Origin: Desulfobacter latus
GTDB lineage: Bacteria > Desulfobacterota > Desulfobacteria > Desulfobacterales > Desulfobacteraceae
Reading direction: 5' to 3'
Assembly: GCF_013389365.1 (NCBI RefSeq)
Contig: NZ_JACADJ010000017.1
Span: 1-64,000, forward strand
DNA: 64,000 nt
Shown here piece after piece: positions 43,590 to 52,833 of this stretch; position 1 is the stretch's first letter, and each line of letters starts with the position of its first letter. Both the position numbers and the translations under genes were made by a program. The notes under the pieces were generated by a model. It saw only the letters and a list, made by a program, of their open reading frames with translations. It did not search any database and had not been told where the DNA came from.

Positions 43590-45312
43590 GCAGCACCTCC
43601 CGGGGTAATGCCGCGACCATGTCTGTCTGGGGCGGAATGTTCAGATAATTAAAGGACCGGGCCATGATGTCCTTAAAAGCCGGTGCTGCCACAGTGCCGC
43701 CGTAATGATTTTGTTTGGGCTCGTCCACCACCACCAGAATGGCCAGGGCCGGGTTGTCAAAGGGGGCAAAACCTGCAAATGCCGCTGTGAACCGGGAATG
43801 GGAGTATCCCTTTCTATCTCTGGCGGCTTTCTGGGCTGTACTGGTTTTGCCGCATATCCGGTAGCCGGGGATGGCGGCCTTGGTTCCGGTGCCTTCCTCC
43901 TGGACCACTCCGGCCATCATTTTTTTTACAATCCCTGCGGTTTGGGTCGAAATAACCTGGCGGATCACGCAGGGGTTATTTGTCTGGATAATTTTACCTG
44001 AGTTGGAAAGCACCTTCTGAACCAGCAGAGGCTTCATAAGCTTGCCGCCGTTGGCTATGGCGGAAACCGCGCTGATAAGTTGAAGCGCCGTTACCGACAT
44101 GCCCTGGCCAAAGGAGATGGCCACGGCATCAATGCTTGTCCAGCGATTCAGGGGCAGAATAACGCCGGCGCTTTCTGCCGGGCAGTTAATTCCGGTTTTT
44201 GTGCCGAATCCAAAGGCCTTCAGATAATAGTGCATGGCCTTGGGACCAATGTCCTGGGCGATTTTTGCAGCCCCGATGTTGGATGAGACTTTCACAATCT
44301 CTGCCGGGGTCAGGTACTCATGGGGATGTGTGTCATGGATGACGCTTCTCCCCACGCGGTAATTGCCGTTTTCACAATTGATAATGGTTGTGGCGGACAT
44401 GCCCCGTTCAATGGCCGAGGCCACGGTGATCACCTTCATGATGGAACCGGGCTCAAATGCGTCGGTCACCGTCCTGTTTCGGTATCGGCTCCGGCTGAAA
44501 TCGCCATAGTTATTGGGATTGAATTCCGGGTAATGGGCCACGGCCAGAAGTTCACCGGTAGCGGGCTGCATGACCAGGGCCATGCCCGATTTGCCTCGAT
44601 ATTTTTTTACGGCCTGTTCAAGGGCTTCTTCGCTGAAAAATTGAATTTTTTTATCCAGGGTTAAAACAATGGTGTCTCCCTTAAGTCCGGCACGCTTGTT
44701 TTTTCCCGTATTAAGGATGGTGCCCTGGCCGTCCCTGTATTCTTTTGTCTTCAGGGTCCGGCCTTCCAGAAACTTATTATATGAAAATTCCAGTCCCTCA
44801 AGGCCCTGATCATCTTTGCCTGTGAAACCAATGACCTGGGCGGCCAGGCGCCGGTTGGGGTAAAACCGTTTGGAGTTATCCGGGGTGTAGATACCGACAA
44901 TGTTCAGCTTTTTAACGGCGTCTGCCTTGGCCGGCGCCACCCTGCTTGCCAGAAGCGCAAACCGGCGTTCCCGGGACAGTTTTTTCTCTATTTCAGTCCG
45001 GTTGCCGCCAAGGATTTTTACCAGTTGATCTGCCGCTTGCCGGGCATTTTTGACCTGGGTGGGGTCTGCGGTAATGTTGGGCGCCTCAATGCTGGCACCC
45101 AGTTTGTTCGAGTGACGGTCAAGAATCAGTCCACGGTCTCCCTGGATGGTGATTCTTCTGACATAGGTATTTTCAGCTTTTTTTTTAAGCGCTTCACCCT
45201 GGAGAATCTGAATATCAAAGGAACGGATGATAATGCCCACCAGACACAACAGCAGAAAAAAACGGATGCAAAGAATCCGTGAACCGATTTTTTCACAAGG
45301 GGTTGCCGCCAT
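43576..45312 (-). CDS. ftsI: Septal transpeptidase FtsI/PBP3
   Basis: 578 residues: one N-terminal TM (about 14-33), PBP dimerisation domain (about 50-220) and a transpeptidase domain with FEPGSIMKVITVAS (SxxK), VKVSSNIGAAK (SxN) and RICGKTSTAQKA (KTS where KTG is usual). No C-terminal PASTA domain. Crosslinks septal peptidoglycan together with FtsW. Starts 2 bases after ftsL. Confidence 0.95.
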   Translation of the reverse strand: MAATPCEKIGSRILCIRFFLLLCLVGIIIRSFDIQILQGEALKKKAENTYVRRITIQGDRGLILDRHSNKLGASIEAPNITADPTQVKNARQAADQLVKILGGNRTEIEKKLSRERRFALLASRVAPAKADAVKKLNIVGIYTPDNSKRFYPNRRLAAQVIGFTGKDDQGLEGLEFSYNKFLEGRTLKTKEYRDGQGTILNTGKNKRAGLKGDTIVLTLDKKIQFFSEEALEQAVKKYRGKSGMALVMQPATGELLAVAHYPEFNPNNYGDFSRSRYRNRTVTDAFEPGSIMKVITVASAIERGMSATTIINCENGNYRVGRSVIHDTHPHEYLTPAEIVKVSSNIGAAKIAQDIGPKAMHYYLKAFGFGTKTGINCPAESAGVILPLNRWTSIDAVAISFGQGMSVTALQLISAVSAIANGGKLMKPLLVQKVLSNSGKIIQTNNPCVIRQVISTQTAGIVKKMMAGVVQEEGTGTKAAIPGYRICGKTSTAQKAARDRKGYSHSRFTAAFAGFAPFDNPALAILVVVDEPKQNHYGGTVAAPAFKDIMARSFNYLNIPPQTDMVAALPREVLHAAD

Positions 45313-45314
45313 TA

Positions 45315-45617
45315 TTAGTTCGTTCCTTTGGGCAGATAAATGGTTTGATTAAATATATCCGGTCTCAGGCCTAACCGGGTGCGGGCAATGCGGGTAATCC
45401 GTGCTTCGGATTTAAGACGTTCAAGTTCCACGCTTAACGCCTGACGGTAATCTGCCATGTCCCGGATTTGGCTTTCAGTTTTGGCAATCATGATCATGGC
45501 CTGGCTGGATTCGCTTCTGATCCAGGTATTGCAAATGAGTTCGGCAGCCAGCACGATGATTAAAAGAAACCACCGCAGCTCTTTGTGGGTCTGGATAGTT
45601 GGTGTTTCTAATTTCAT
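45315..45617 (-). CDS. ftsL: FtsL-like division protein
   Basis: 100 residues: short cytoplasmic tail, one TM (about 14-30, WFLLIIVLAAELICNTW), then a heptad-like coiled coil (ISQAMIMIAKTESQIRDM). Length and position between rsmH and ftsI identify it as FtsL, which forms a complex with FtsQ and FtsB; an FtsB-like gene is at 61396. Confidence 0.82.
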   Translation of the reverse strand: MKLETPTIQTHKELRWFLLIIVLAAELICNTWIRSESSQAMIMIAKTESQIRDMADYRQALSVELERLKSEARITRIARTRLGLRPDIFNQTIYLPKGTN

Positions 45618-45659
45618 TTTTTATTGTGGTTTAAGCTTGAGGTCGTCAGTTCATGTCTA

Positions 45660-46598
45660 TCATATTTTTTGCGCCACCCGCAGCTTGGCACTTCTTGCCA
45701 TGGGGTTTGCTTTAAGCTCCTCCGCATCCGCAGTCACCGGTTTTCCGGTAACGGATTCCATTTGTTTTACAAATCCGCATATACATTTGGGAAATTGTCT
45801 TGGGCATGTGCATCCGTTTTCAAAGGCGCGCACCTGCTGTTTAACAATACGGTCTTCCAGGGAGTGAAAGGAGATGATGCTGATACGTCCGCCCTTAACC
45901 AGCATGGCGGGCACCGCCTGCATGAATGTTTCTAAACGTTCAAGCTCCCGGTTGACGGCAATGCGCAGGGCCTGGAACACCCGGGTAGCCGGATGAATTT
46001 TTTGTTTTGCCTTTGCACGGCCGGGTACGGCGCCTTGGATAACTTTGGCCAGTTCAAGGCTGGTGGTAATGGGACTGCAAGCCCTTTTTTCAATAATTGC
46101 CCGTGCCATCCGTCTTGAAAAGCGTTCTTCCCCATATGTGAAAAAAATATCAGCCAATTGTTTTTCCGAATAGGTATTCACCACCTGGTATGCGGTTAAT
46201 GAATTGCGGATATCCATCCGCATATCCAACGGTTCCTCTTTCTTAAAACTAAATCCCCGTTTGCTTTGGGTCAGCTGGTTGAGTGAAAAGCCCAGGTCGA
46301 GAACAATACTGTTCACTCCGTTAATACCGGCATCTTTGAGAATCCCGGGAAGATCACTAAAGTTGTTATGGTATAACCGGACATTATCCCCAAAAGGGTC
46401 AAATACCTTTCGGGCATTGGTAATGGCGTCCATGTCCTGGTCAATACCGATGAGCAACCCGTTGGAACCTATGGCCCTAAGCGTTGCCATTGCATGTCCG
46501 CATCCGCCGAGGGTGCAGTCCACACATATATCTCCGGATTTAAGATTCTGATACGCAAGCACCTGATTCGGCATGACGGAGGTATGTTCAAAATCCAT
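45660..46598 (-). CDS. rsmH: 16S rRNA (cytosine-1402-N4)-methyltransferase RsmH
   Basis: 312 residues: HTSVMPNQVLAYQNL, SAM motif VDCTLGGCGHAMATL, VLDLGFSLNQLTQSKRGFSF and ISFHSLEDRIVKQQ. Methylates C1402 in the ribosomal decoding centre. Follows the damaged mraZ by 4 to 12 bases. Confidence 0.96.
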   Translation of the reverse strand: MDFEHTSVMPNQVLAYQNLKSGDICVDCTLGGCGHAMATLRAIGSNGLLIGIDQDMDAITNARKVFDPFGDNVRLYHNNFSDLPGILKDAGINGVNSIVLDLGFSLNQLTQSKRGFSFKKEEPLDMRMDIRNSLTAYQVVNTYSEKQLADIFFTYGEERFSRRMARAIIEKRACSPITTSLELAKVIQGAVPGRAKAKQKIHPATRVFQALRIAVNRELERLETFMQAVPAMLVKGGRISIISFHSLEDRIVKQQVRAFENGCTCPRQFPKCICGFVKQMESVTGKPVTADAEELKANPMARSAKLRVAQKI

Positions 46599-46602
46599 AT
46601 TA

Positions 46603-46838
46603 TTATAATCCTATGGAAGCAATTTCTTCTTTGACGTCCTCCCGTTTAAGCTCCTGTTCCATGATTTACGATCCCCAATGGCTTTCCATTCGCTGAAAGT
46701 AAAAGCAAAGATGCAGCCATCTTTGGTTGAGACCACGATCCCGTAATCATTTTCCGCCTTGAGCACTTTCCTGAATCGTGCCGGGATAATGAGCCTTCCT
46801 TTGTCATCAATAGTATGACAAGAACTGGATCGAAACAT
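46603..46838 (-). pseudogene. mraZ: Truncated, frameshifted mraZ
   Basis: From ATG 46838 (AAAAGG upstream) the frame encodes one complete SpoVT-AbrB half, SSSCHTIDDKGRLIIPARFR to FAFTFSEWKA, and then stops after about 75 codons at 46611, where MraZ proteins normally run to about 145. The expected second AbrB half (DRQGRILIP-like) is missing. The genuine MraZ C terminus survives in another frame: IMEQELKREDVKEEIASIGL, stopping at 46603. So an internal deletion of roughly 60 codons plus a one-base shift has destroyed the protein. MraZ is a ring-forming DNA-binding repressor of dcw; without the second repeat, assembly is unlikely. Confidence 0.8.
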
Positions 46839-46865
46839 TTGAGTGGCCTTTTTCCAAGACGCTAC

Positions 46866-46892
46866 ATCCACTTCACACCCACAATGCTGCCA
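46866..46892 (-). promoter_or_regulatory. Candidate MraZ box upstream of the dcw cluster
   Basis: On the minus strand three TGGNN units (TGGCA, TGGGT, TGGAT) start at 46892, 46881 and 46870, exactly 11 bases apart, 28 to 54 bases before the mraZ start. MraZ is known to bind direct repeats of TGGGN one helical turn apart upstream of mraZ. A TTGACT at 46915-46920 could be part of a promoter but no convincing -10 at standard spacing was found. Confidence 0.5.
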
Positions 46893-46920
46893 CTTTCACG
46901 AAAAATATAAGATAAGTCAA

Positions 46921-47240
46921 GTTAAAAAAAAGGGTATTTTTTAGTTTAATGCGCTTTTAATGCATATCCAGTACCTTGGCAGAACGAGTTGTTCATGATT
47001 TATTTGTATTAATATCAGATTGTTAAAGTGATTGATGCGATATTTTAAATGTTTGCTTATTAATAAAAGTTTGCCTGTATGAACTTGGGATTTTCTATTA
47101 TGCAGCGCCTGAAATAATCCATGTGGGGGATATCGAATGTTTGTTCTAGGGCTGTGGGCGGATTGTGAGGGGGGGTGGTGGTGCGAGGGAAGGGCGCCGG
47201 CGAATTCCGGTAAACAGGGTTCTCAACGGTAGAAATCAGA
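46921..47240. other. Intergenic stretch with no supported gene
   Basis: Between the dcw promoter region and plsC the sequence is AT-rich near 46921-47090, then G/C-rich with a G-run near 47168. A 63-codon minus-strand frame (47060-47251) overlaps the plsC end and has no recognisable features. Nothing else was seen. Confidence 0.5.
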
Positions 47241-47960
47241 CTAAAGGGCACCGGCTATGGTTCGGTGAATCTGATTGATTTTTTTATCCAGTTCCGCCTT
47301 GCTGCAATTTGGAATATGCACCGGGGGGTGGATGATAAGATCCACCGTACCCGGCATGAGATCAAGTGTATCAGAGGGGAGAATCTGTTCTGAATTTTTA
47401 ATGGTTACCGGCAGCACAGGCAGCCCTGAATTCATGGCAAAGACAAACGCGCCTTTTTTAAAGGGCAGAAGGCCGCCTCTGGATCTTGTCCCTTCGGCGA
47501 AAAAAAGCACGCTGGCCTTATCTGATAAGCTCTTTTTTGCCGCTTTTATGGATTCCACAGCCGCCTGACTATTGGATCTGTTTACATAAATACAACCAAG
47601 AAACGTACAGGCTGTGCCGAAAACCGGGATCTTTTTAAGCTCCATTTTCATCACCCATTTGATGGTGAGGCCTATAAACCCGTGTAGCACAGGGATGTCC
47701 ACCATGCTTTTATGATTGGCCACCACCACATAAGCGGATAATGGATCGTAATTCCGCCTGCCCTGGATTCTGACCCGTATGGGCGCAATCGCACAGAATA
47801 TCTTGGCCCAGGCCACAGCCAGTGTATCTGCTTTGTCCGGGCTGAAAACAGCCCCCACAAAGATGCAACTCAATCCCATGACCAAGGTGGTTAAAACCAT
47901 GGCCGGAAATACAATGATCCACTTATAGGGTTGATACGCTATGTTGAAAAACGTGTTCAC
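47241..47960 (-). CDS. plsC: 1-acyl-sn-glycerol-3-phosphate acyltransferase PlsC
   Basis: 239 residues with one or two N-terminal TM segments and the acyltransferase motifs VVANHKSMVDIPVL (HxxxxD) and LFFAEGTRSRGGLLPFKKGA (EGTR). Acylates lysophosphatidate to phosphatidate at the membrane. Its start overlaps the DUF4340 stop by 4 bases, so it is cotranscribed with the Gld-type cluster. Confidence 0.94.
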   Translation of the reverse strand: MNTFFNIAYQPYKWIIVFPAMVLTTLVMGLSCIFVGAVFSPDKADTLAVAWAKIFCAIAPIRVRIQGRRNYDPLSAYVVVANHKSMVDIPVLHGFIGLTIKWVMKMELKKIPVFGTACTFLGCIYVNRSNSQAAVESIKAAKKSLSDKASVLFFAEGTRSRGGLLPFKKGAFVFAMNSGLPVLPVTIKNSEQILPSDTLDLMPGTVDLIIHPPVHIPNCSKAELDKKINQIHRTIAGAL

Positions 47961-48958
47961 TCTTTATCAGGTTCAGTGTCGTCCTGTTGTTCAATGCCCA
48001 GAAGTTTATCCGTGTACGAAACAATATCCTCGGCTTTATAGCTGGTCAAGGTGAAGGCATAGGGTGTATATGAACACGACCCTTCCACATCCTGATCGTC
48101 ATTTTTGTTGAACAGATTTAAAACAAACGTTTTATCGTTTTCAAGTGAAATTTTACATGAGGGCGCTGTTTTCTTTAAGCGGGCAGCCTTGTCATCATCT
48201 ATAAAAGCCTGACATTCAAGGTCTGACAAAGACGACAGCAGATCCGATATCGTTTTTTGATCTGCCACATCCCCTGCTTCATCTTTCCAGACGGTTTCTT
48301 TGGGGGCCGTTTTTTCCGCGGTTACATCCTTTTTGCCCTCGTCTTTTCCCGGATCCGGTTTTTCAGGTGCCGGGGTTTTTACCACGGTGACGGCTTTTCC
48401 CTGCTTCTCCAGAGTGATCTTTTTTATGCCGGCCGGGTCAAACCCCAGCACTTTTTTATCTCTGAAATCAGCCGCTGCTTTGTCAAACTGACTTTTGAAA
48501 TTGCCGTTGGCCTGGTATACGGTCTGATCCTTGTTATCCAGATAGATAAATGTATGGTTGTAGCTGGGGGCTGTTTTACCGATGACAAGGCTGCGGACCA
48601 CCTCTTTGCCGGCCAGGGCCTTGACCTTTACAGCATGGATATCATCCAGTTCATATCTTACAAGGTCCTTTGCCTCGGATACAAGGGCGGATAGTTCTAT
48701 CTTTTTTAGGGTGCCAAGTATCCGCTTTATGTCATCCGGGGTTGCTGGAAATTCGTTCTCGGTAACGGTCCAGCCTTTTTCTCCTTTATTAAGGACCACA
48801 AGGCGGTCTGCCTTTGAAATTTCCATCCGGTCAATGCGGGTGGTATCCACCTGGGGAATTGTCGGCAGTTCATAATGGACCTGGTCGTCTTTTTTAAGGC
48901 CGAGATAGGCGCTTAAGCCGATGATCAATATGATCAGGATAATATATTCTTTTTTCAT
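47957..48958 (-). CDS. DUF4340 domain protein
   Basis: 333 residues: N-terminal signal anchor (YIILIILIIGLSAYLGL) then an extracytoplasmic region with DUF4340-type repeats (VHAVKVKALAGKEVVRSLVI and GKTAPSYNHTFIYLD). A lysine/proline/glutamate-rich linker lies around residues 195-225. DUF4340 proteins are regularly encoded next to GldG-type ABC components; function unknown, presumably a periplasmic partner. Confidence 0.85.
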   Translation of the reverse strand: MKKEYIILIILIIGLSAYLGLKKDDQVHYELPTIPQVDTTRIDRMEISKADRLVVLNKGEKGWTVTENEFPATPDDIKRILGTLKKIELSALVSEAKDLVRYELDDIHAVKVKALAGKEVVRSLVIGKTAPSYNHTFIYLDNKDQTVYQANGNFKSQFDKAAADFRDKKVLGFDPAGIKKITLEKQGKAVTVVKTPAPEKPDPGKDEGKKDVTAEKTAPKETVWKDEAGDVADQKTISDLLSSLSDLECQAFIDDDKAARLKKTAPSCKISLENDKTFVLNLFNKNDDQDVEGSCSYTPYAFTLTSYKAEDIVSYTDKLLGIEQQDDTEPDKE

Positions 48959-48978
48959 GATTTTTCCTTAATTCTAAA

Positions 48979-51162
48979 TCAACCGAACATATGTGCAATT
49001 TTTTTCTTTTTCATGCTTCTAAAAAACCAGACACCCAGGCCGAACAGGAAAACCAGGACGGAGAGTCCTATAATATTGAATCCCTTGATGATGCTTTTTG
49101 CCAAAGGCGTGGTGTCGGAAACGGGGTTCAGGGTCTGTTGTTTGCTTCTTAAGCGTGCGGTGCCGTCATCGCCGTTGAGATGGTCTATGGCGTTGAGCAG
49201 GAAGGTGGCGTTGGGGCTGCGGCCCTGGTCGTCCAGCATGTTGTCATGCAGCATCTGGGCGCATCCGAGTACAAATATTTTTGCAGGCGCTGACGTCTCA
49301 ATTACGCGGTTTCCGGCTTTAAGTCCTTGGATGTTTTTAGCCGGCGCCTCAGATGGTTGCGGGCCTTCCACGTTGTCTTCGTCTTTTAGGTCGCTCTCTC
49401 CGGCTTCTTTTTCCGGGACGGGTTTTCCTTTAAAATAGGATGTAAATTGTCCTTCGAGAAGATATGCCAGATCATAGGTGGAAAGATCGTTATCTGCGGT
49501 GGGCGGACGTAAAAACATGGGATTCAGGTTAATGTTGTCTTCCATGAGCCATGCTTGGTCAGATGAGGATAAAAGGCGCACGGTGCGGACCCTGGTCTCA
49601 TCCTGGGCGCCTTTGACACGCTTGACCGGGGAGATTTGCATGGCCACAAGGCCTTTGATATTTTTCATAAAGACCGGATCGTTGTTAATGGCGTCGTCCT
49701 TGAGTACCGGCGCAAAGTAGATGATCTGCTCTCCGCCGCTCTGGGACCGGGGCCTTTGCTGTTTATACCCATTTTTGTCCAGCACATAGGCTTTTTGGAT
49801 TTCTACGCCATAGTGGGCTAACAGTTTTTCCAGGCCGGTGTCGATGGGGGTGAATGCGGGCATGCCCATCATGCCGCCCCGGCCTTGCTGCTGCTCAAAT
49901 GCATCGGCAAACACAGCAATGTTGGTGCCCTTCATCAGGGCCTGGTCAATCTGGAACAGCGCATAATCGGAAAAATGTTCGGTGGGCTTGGCAATCACCA
50001 GGCAGTTGAGTCCTTCGGGGATGGGTTCCTCTTTAAGGGGGATCTGTTTGATATTGTATCTTGATCCCACAAGCTGTTCAAAAACAGCCAGGCCGTTGCC
50101 GGCCCGGCCCTGCATCATGGCCATGCGGTCCGGCCCCAGGGTGGGGCTGCCATGATCGGACAGATACCCGATATCCTTGTTGATGCCGATAAGCTTTTCC
50201 ATGATCGCCGTGATCTGTTCCCCAAGCCCCTGGGGATCCGCCATTTGATAGGTGGTGCCGATGATGGGGAGTTCCACGGCCGTGATCAGGGGCAATGTCC
50301 GGGTTTTGCCTTTATATGCCACCACAAGGCCGGCCGTACCGGCGCCTGCCTGGATATTTCTTTCAGGTACATCAGGCCAGTTCATGGCCATGAGATCATA
50401 CTTTTCTGCGACTTTTTCAAGTTCATCCGGATCTGAAAGATCCTTGCGTTCAAACTGGAAAATCCCCAGGTTTTTGCTGTTTAACTGTTCCACAGCCGCA
50501 GCCACCTCATCACCAAGATCCGGGAGCGCGTCCAACCCGATTAAAGGCGCTATGGCATGAAGTCCCGAAGACATATACATGGTGATATTGATTTTATCGG
50601 TCTGGCGCAAAAGCGCCGATACCTTATTATTCAGCTTGCGGATGGCGCTGGTCAGCTGATATTCAAGACCGTCCGTGGCAGTAATGGCCGGGATTTTTTC
50701 TATGAGGTCCCCATGGAGGATCACCAGGCCCATGTAAGCGTTTTTAAATGTCAGCTCGTCGTTTTCCATCACCCGGATCTGGACCGGTGAGATGCCGTAA
50801 TCCCGGGCCATGTCACGGTTCCGGTTTGCCTGGTCCCCCATGTCGGTTTCCTGGGATACATTATAAAAGGTGAAGTTGAAGTACCGGCCGGCCTGGGCGG
50901 CGTACTCCGTGAGCAGGTCCCGTAAATACCGTTCCGTATTATTGTGGGGGGCGGGCATATTTTTTGAGAAAAACACTTTGATGTTCAATGGTTCAGACAG
51001 GGTGGATACGGCCTGTTTACTGGCATCGGACAGGGAATAGATTCGGTTGGCCGTCAGATCAAACCTGAAAAACAGGCTTAATCCCGCCACATTCAACAGA
51101 ACGATAACCACCGCATACAGGATAAATTTCAGATAATATTCTTTAAGGATAGGCTTACCCAT
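48979..51162 (-). CDS. gldG: GldG-family ABC auxiliary/permease-substrate component
   Basis: 727 residues: TM near residues 12-32, a long extracytoplasmic part with the ABC_transp_aux/GldG pattern (SDASKQAVSTLSEPLNIKVF, FSKNMPAPHNN, YLSDHGSPTLGPD) and a C-terminal TM (about 695-715) with a lysine-rich cytoplasmic tail. A charged linker at about 590-625 separates the last part. Works with the ATPase and permease encoded just upstream. In Bacteroidetes Gld proteins serve gliding; in this kind of organism the substrate is not known. Confidence 0.88.
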   Translation of the reverse strand: MGKPILKEYYLKFILYAVVIVLLNVAGLSLFFRFDLTANRIYSLSDASKQAVSTLSEPLNIKVFFSKNMPAPHNNTERYLRDLLTEYAAQAGRYFNFTFYNVSQETDMGDQANRNRDMARDYGISPVQIRVMENDELTFKNAYMGLVILHGDLIEKIPAITATDGLEYQLTSAIRKLNNKVSALLRQTDKINITMYMSSGLHAIAPLIGLDALPDLGDEVAAAVEQLNSKNLGIFQFERKDLSDPDELEKVAEKYDLMAMNWPDVPERNIQAGAGTAGLVVAYKGKTRTLPLITAVELPIIGTTYQMADPQGLGEQITAIMEKLIGINKDIGYLSDHGSPTLGPDRMAMMQGRAGNGLAVFEQLVGSRYNIKQIPLKEEPIPEGLNCLVIAKPTEHFSDYALFQIDQALMKGTNIAVFADAFEQQQGRGGMMGMPAFTPIDTGLEKLLAHYGVEIQKAYVLDKNGYKQQRPRSQSGGEQIIYFAPVLKDDAINNDPVFMKNIKGLVAMQISPVKRVKGAQDETRVRTVRLLSSSDQAWLMEDNINLNPMFLRPPTADNDLSTYDLAYLLEGQFTSYFKGKPVPEKEAGESDLKDEDNVEGPQPSEAPAKNIQGLKAGNRVIETSAPAKIFVLGCAQMLHDNMLDDQGRSPNATFLLNAIDHLNGDDGTARLRSKQQTLNPVSDTTPLAKSIIKGFNIIGLSVLVFLFGLGVWFFRSMKKKKIAHMFG

Positions 51163-51171
51163 GGTGACTCC

Positions 51172-51876
51172 TTAATTTTTTTCTTTCATGGCAATGTCGG
51201 TTGAAAAAATGAAAATAAAGATCACGGATGCAAAATAAATCAGGTCCCGTGAATCAATAATGCCCTTGGAAATATTTGTAAAATGGGCATTGGCGCCAAG
51301 GTATTCCACAACCGGCACAAGGCGTTCAGGAACAAAGAACAGCATCCGGTCAATAATGGTCAGGGTAAAACATATGGCGCACCCGATAATGAATGCGATG
51401 ATCTGATTGCGCGTCAATGCCGAGGCAAACAGCCCGATGCTGCAGTATGCGCCGCCGAGAAGCACCGCCCCGATATATCCGCCGGCCACAGGCCCCAAGT
51501 CCACATTTCCGATAAAGGAGATGAATAGCGGGTAGGAGAGGGTGGGCAGCAGCATGGCTGCGGCAAAGGCGCTTGCCGCAAAAAACTTACCCAGGGCTAT
51601 ATGGGTAAAGGAGACCGGCATGGTCAAAAGGCTCTCATAGGAGCCCACATTTTTTTCTTCGGCAAACATGCGCATGGTCACGGCCGGAATAAAAAAGGAG
51701 AAAGTAATAGGCAGAAGTGCAAAAAAATCCCTTAGGTCGGCACGTCCGTAAATGAAAAAGGTGGAAAAGAAAAACCACCCGGTCACAATGAGAAAAAGAG
51801 AAATAACAATATATGCAATGGGGGAAATGAAATAGTCCTTAAATTCCTTTAAGGCGATGGTTTTGATCGGTGTCAT
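51172..51876 (-). CDS. ABC transporter permease (GldF-like)
   Basis: 234 residues with six predicted TM helices and the conserved YFISPIAYIVISLFLIVTG and FAEEKNVGSYESLLTMPVS, typical of ABC-2 membrane subunits of the GldF/NosY type. Lies 3 bases after the ATPase gene and 9 bases before gldG. Confidence 0.9.
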   Translation of the reverse strand: MTPIKTIALKEFKDYFISPIAYIVISLFLIVTGWFFFSTFFIYGRADLRDFFALLPITFSFFIPAVTMRMFAEEKNVGSYESLLTMPVSFTHIALGKFFAASAFAAAMLLPTLSYPLFISFIGNVDLGPVAGGYIGAVLLGGAYCSIGLFASALTRNQIIAFIIGCAICFTLTIIDRMLFFVPERLVPVVEYLGANAHFTNISKGIIDSRDLIYFASVIFIFIFSTDIAMKEKN

Positions 51877-51879
51877 GTG

Positions 51880-52824
51880 TTACGCGCCCTCCCGTGTCAG
51901 TTCGTGGAATATTTCTTCAAGGGCTAAAGACTGTCTTGCAAGTTCAGTGATAATCCAGTCGGTTTCTTTAATGGACAGGTAAAGGTCCCGCCGGATGTCT
52001 TTATCATCTTTGCAGCACAGTTCAAAACTTATGCCTTCACTTGCCGGGGTGTCTGTCACAGTGATGTCAAGGTTTGCATCAAAGGCTTTTAGATGGTCAA
52101 GGGCCGCTGTTATCTCGGCATTCTGTACCGTCAGCCGGACCACGCTGCGGTGCCGGGCATTTTGTTTTAATTGCTCGGTGCCGGCATCCGCTACTTTTTT
52201 GCCCTTATTAATGATGGCGATCCGGTCACAGGTGGCTTCGGCTTCGGAAAGGATATGGGTGGAAAAGATAATGGTCTTTTCCCTGCCGATGCCTTTGATG
52301 ATATCACGGATCTCTGCGATCTGGTTGGGATCAAGGCCCGAGGTGGGTTCGTCAAGGATCAGGATATCCGGGTCGGACATCATGGCATGGGCCAACCCGA
52401 CGCGCTGGCGAAGGCCCTTGGACAGATTGCCGATGGGCTTGGCCATGATACCGGACAGCCCGCACAGCCGGCTTAGTTCTTTGAACCGGGACAGCCTGCG
52501 TCCGGGATCATCCATCCCTTTGAGCCGTGCCACATAATCCAGGTAATCATATACCAGCATATTGTGGTACAACGGCGCGGATTCGGGCAGATATCCGATC
52601 ATGGATTTTATTTTCAGGGTGTCTTCCGGCATTTTAAGGTCATTGACCCTGATGGTGCCGGATGTGGGGGTATAGAATCCTGTGAGCATCCTCAGTGTGG
52701 TTGTCTTGCCTGCCCCGTTGGGGCCGAGAAGGCCAAGTATCCGTCCGGGTTCAATGGTAAGGCTGATGTTGTCAACCGCACAAAAATCACCGTAATACTT
52801 GGTCAGGTTTTGAACATCAATCAC
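51880..52824 (-). CDS. ABC transporter ATPase (GldA/CcmA-like)
   Basis: 314 residues: Walker A LLGPNGAGKTTTLRML, signature NLSKGLRQRVGLAHAM, Walker B DILILDEPTSGLDPNQ and the H-loop STHILSE. The about 100-residue C-terminal extension is typical of GldA/DrrA-type subunits. Energises the adjacent permease. Follows a tandem-repeat protein gene by 9 bases. Confidence 0.93.
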   Translation of the reverse strand: MIDVQNLTKYYGDFCAVDNISLTIEPGRILGLLGPNGAGKTTTLRMLTGFYTPTSGTIRVNDLKMPEDTLKIKSMIGYLPESAPLYHNMLVYDYLDYVARLKGMDDPGRRLSRFKELSRLCGLSGIMAKPIGNLSKGLRQRVGLAHAMMSDPDILILDEPTSGLDPNQIAEIRDIIKGIGREKTIIFSTHILSEAEATCDRIAIINKGKKVADAGTEQLKQNARHRSVVRLTVQNAEITAALDHLKAFDANLDITVTDTPASEGISFELCCKDDKDIRRDLYLSIKETDWIITELARQSLALEEIFHELTREGA

Positions 52825-52833
52825 GCGCTTCTC

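Noticed and set aside
46603-46838. A sequencing error as the sole cause of the short mraZ
   Set aside because: A single indel would restore only the C-terminal tail; the second AbrB repeat is physically missing, so a real deletion exists.
47060-47251. A 63-codon minus-strand frame before the dcw promoter region
   Set aside because: Proline-rich start, overlaps plsC, no recognisable motif or ribosome site; not supported as a gene.
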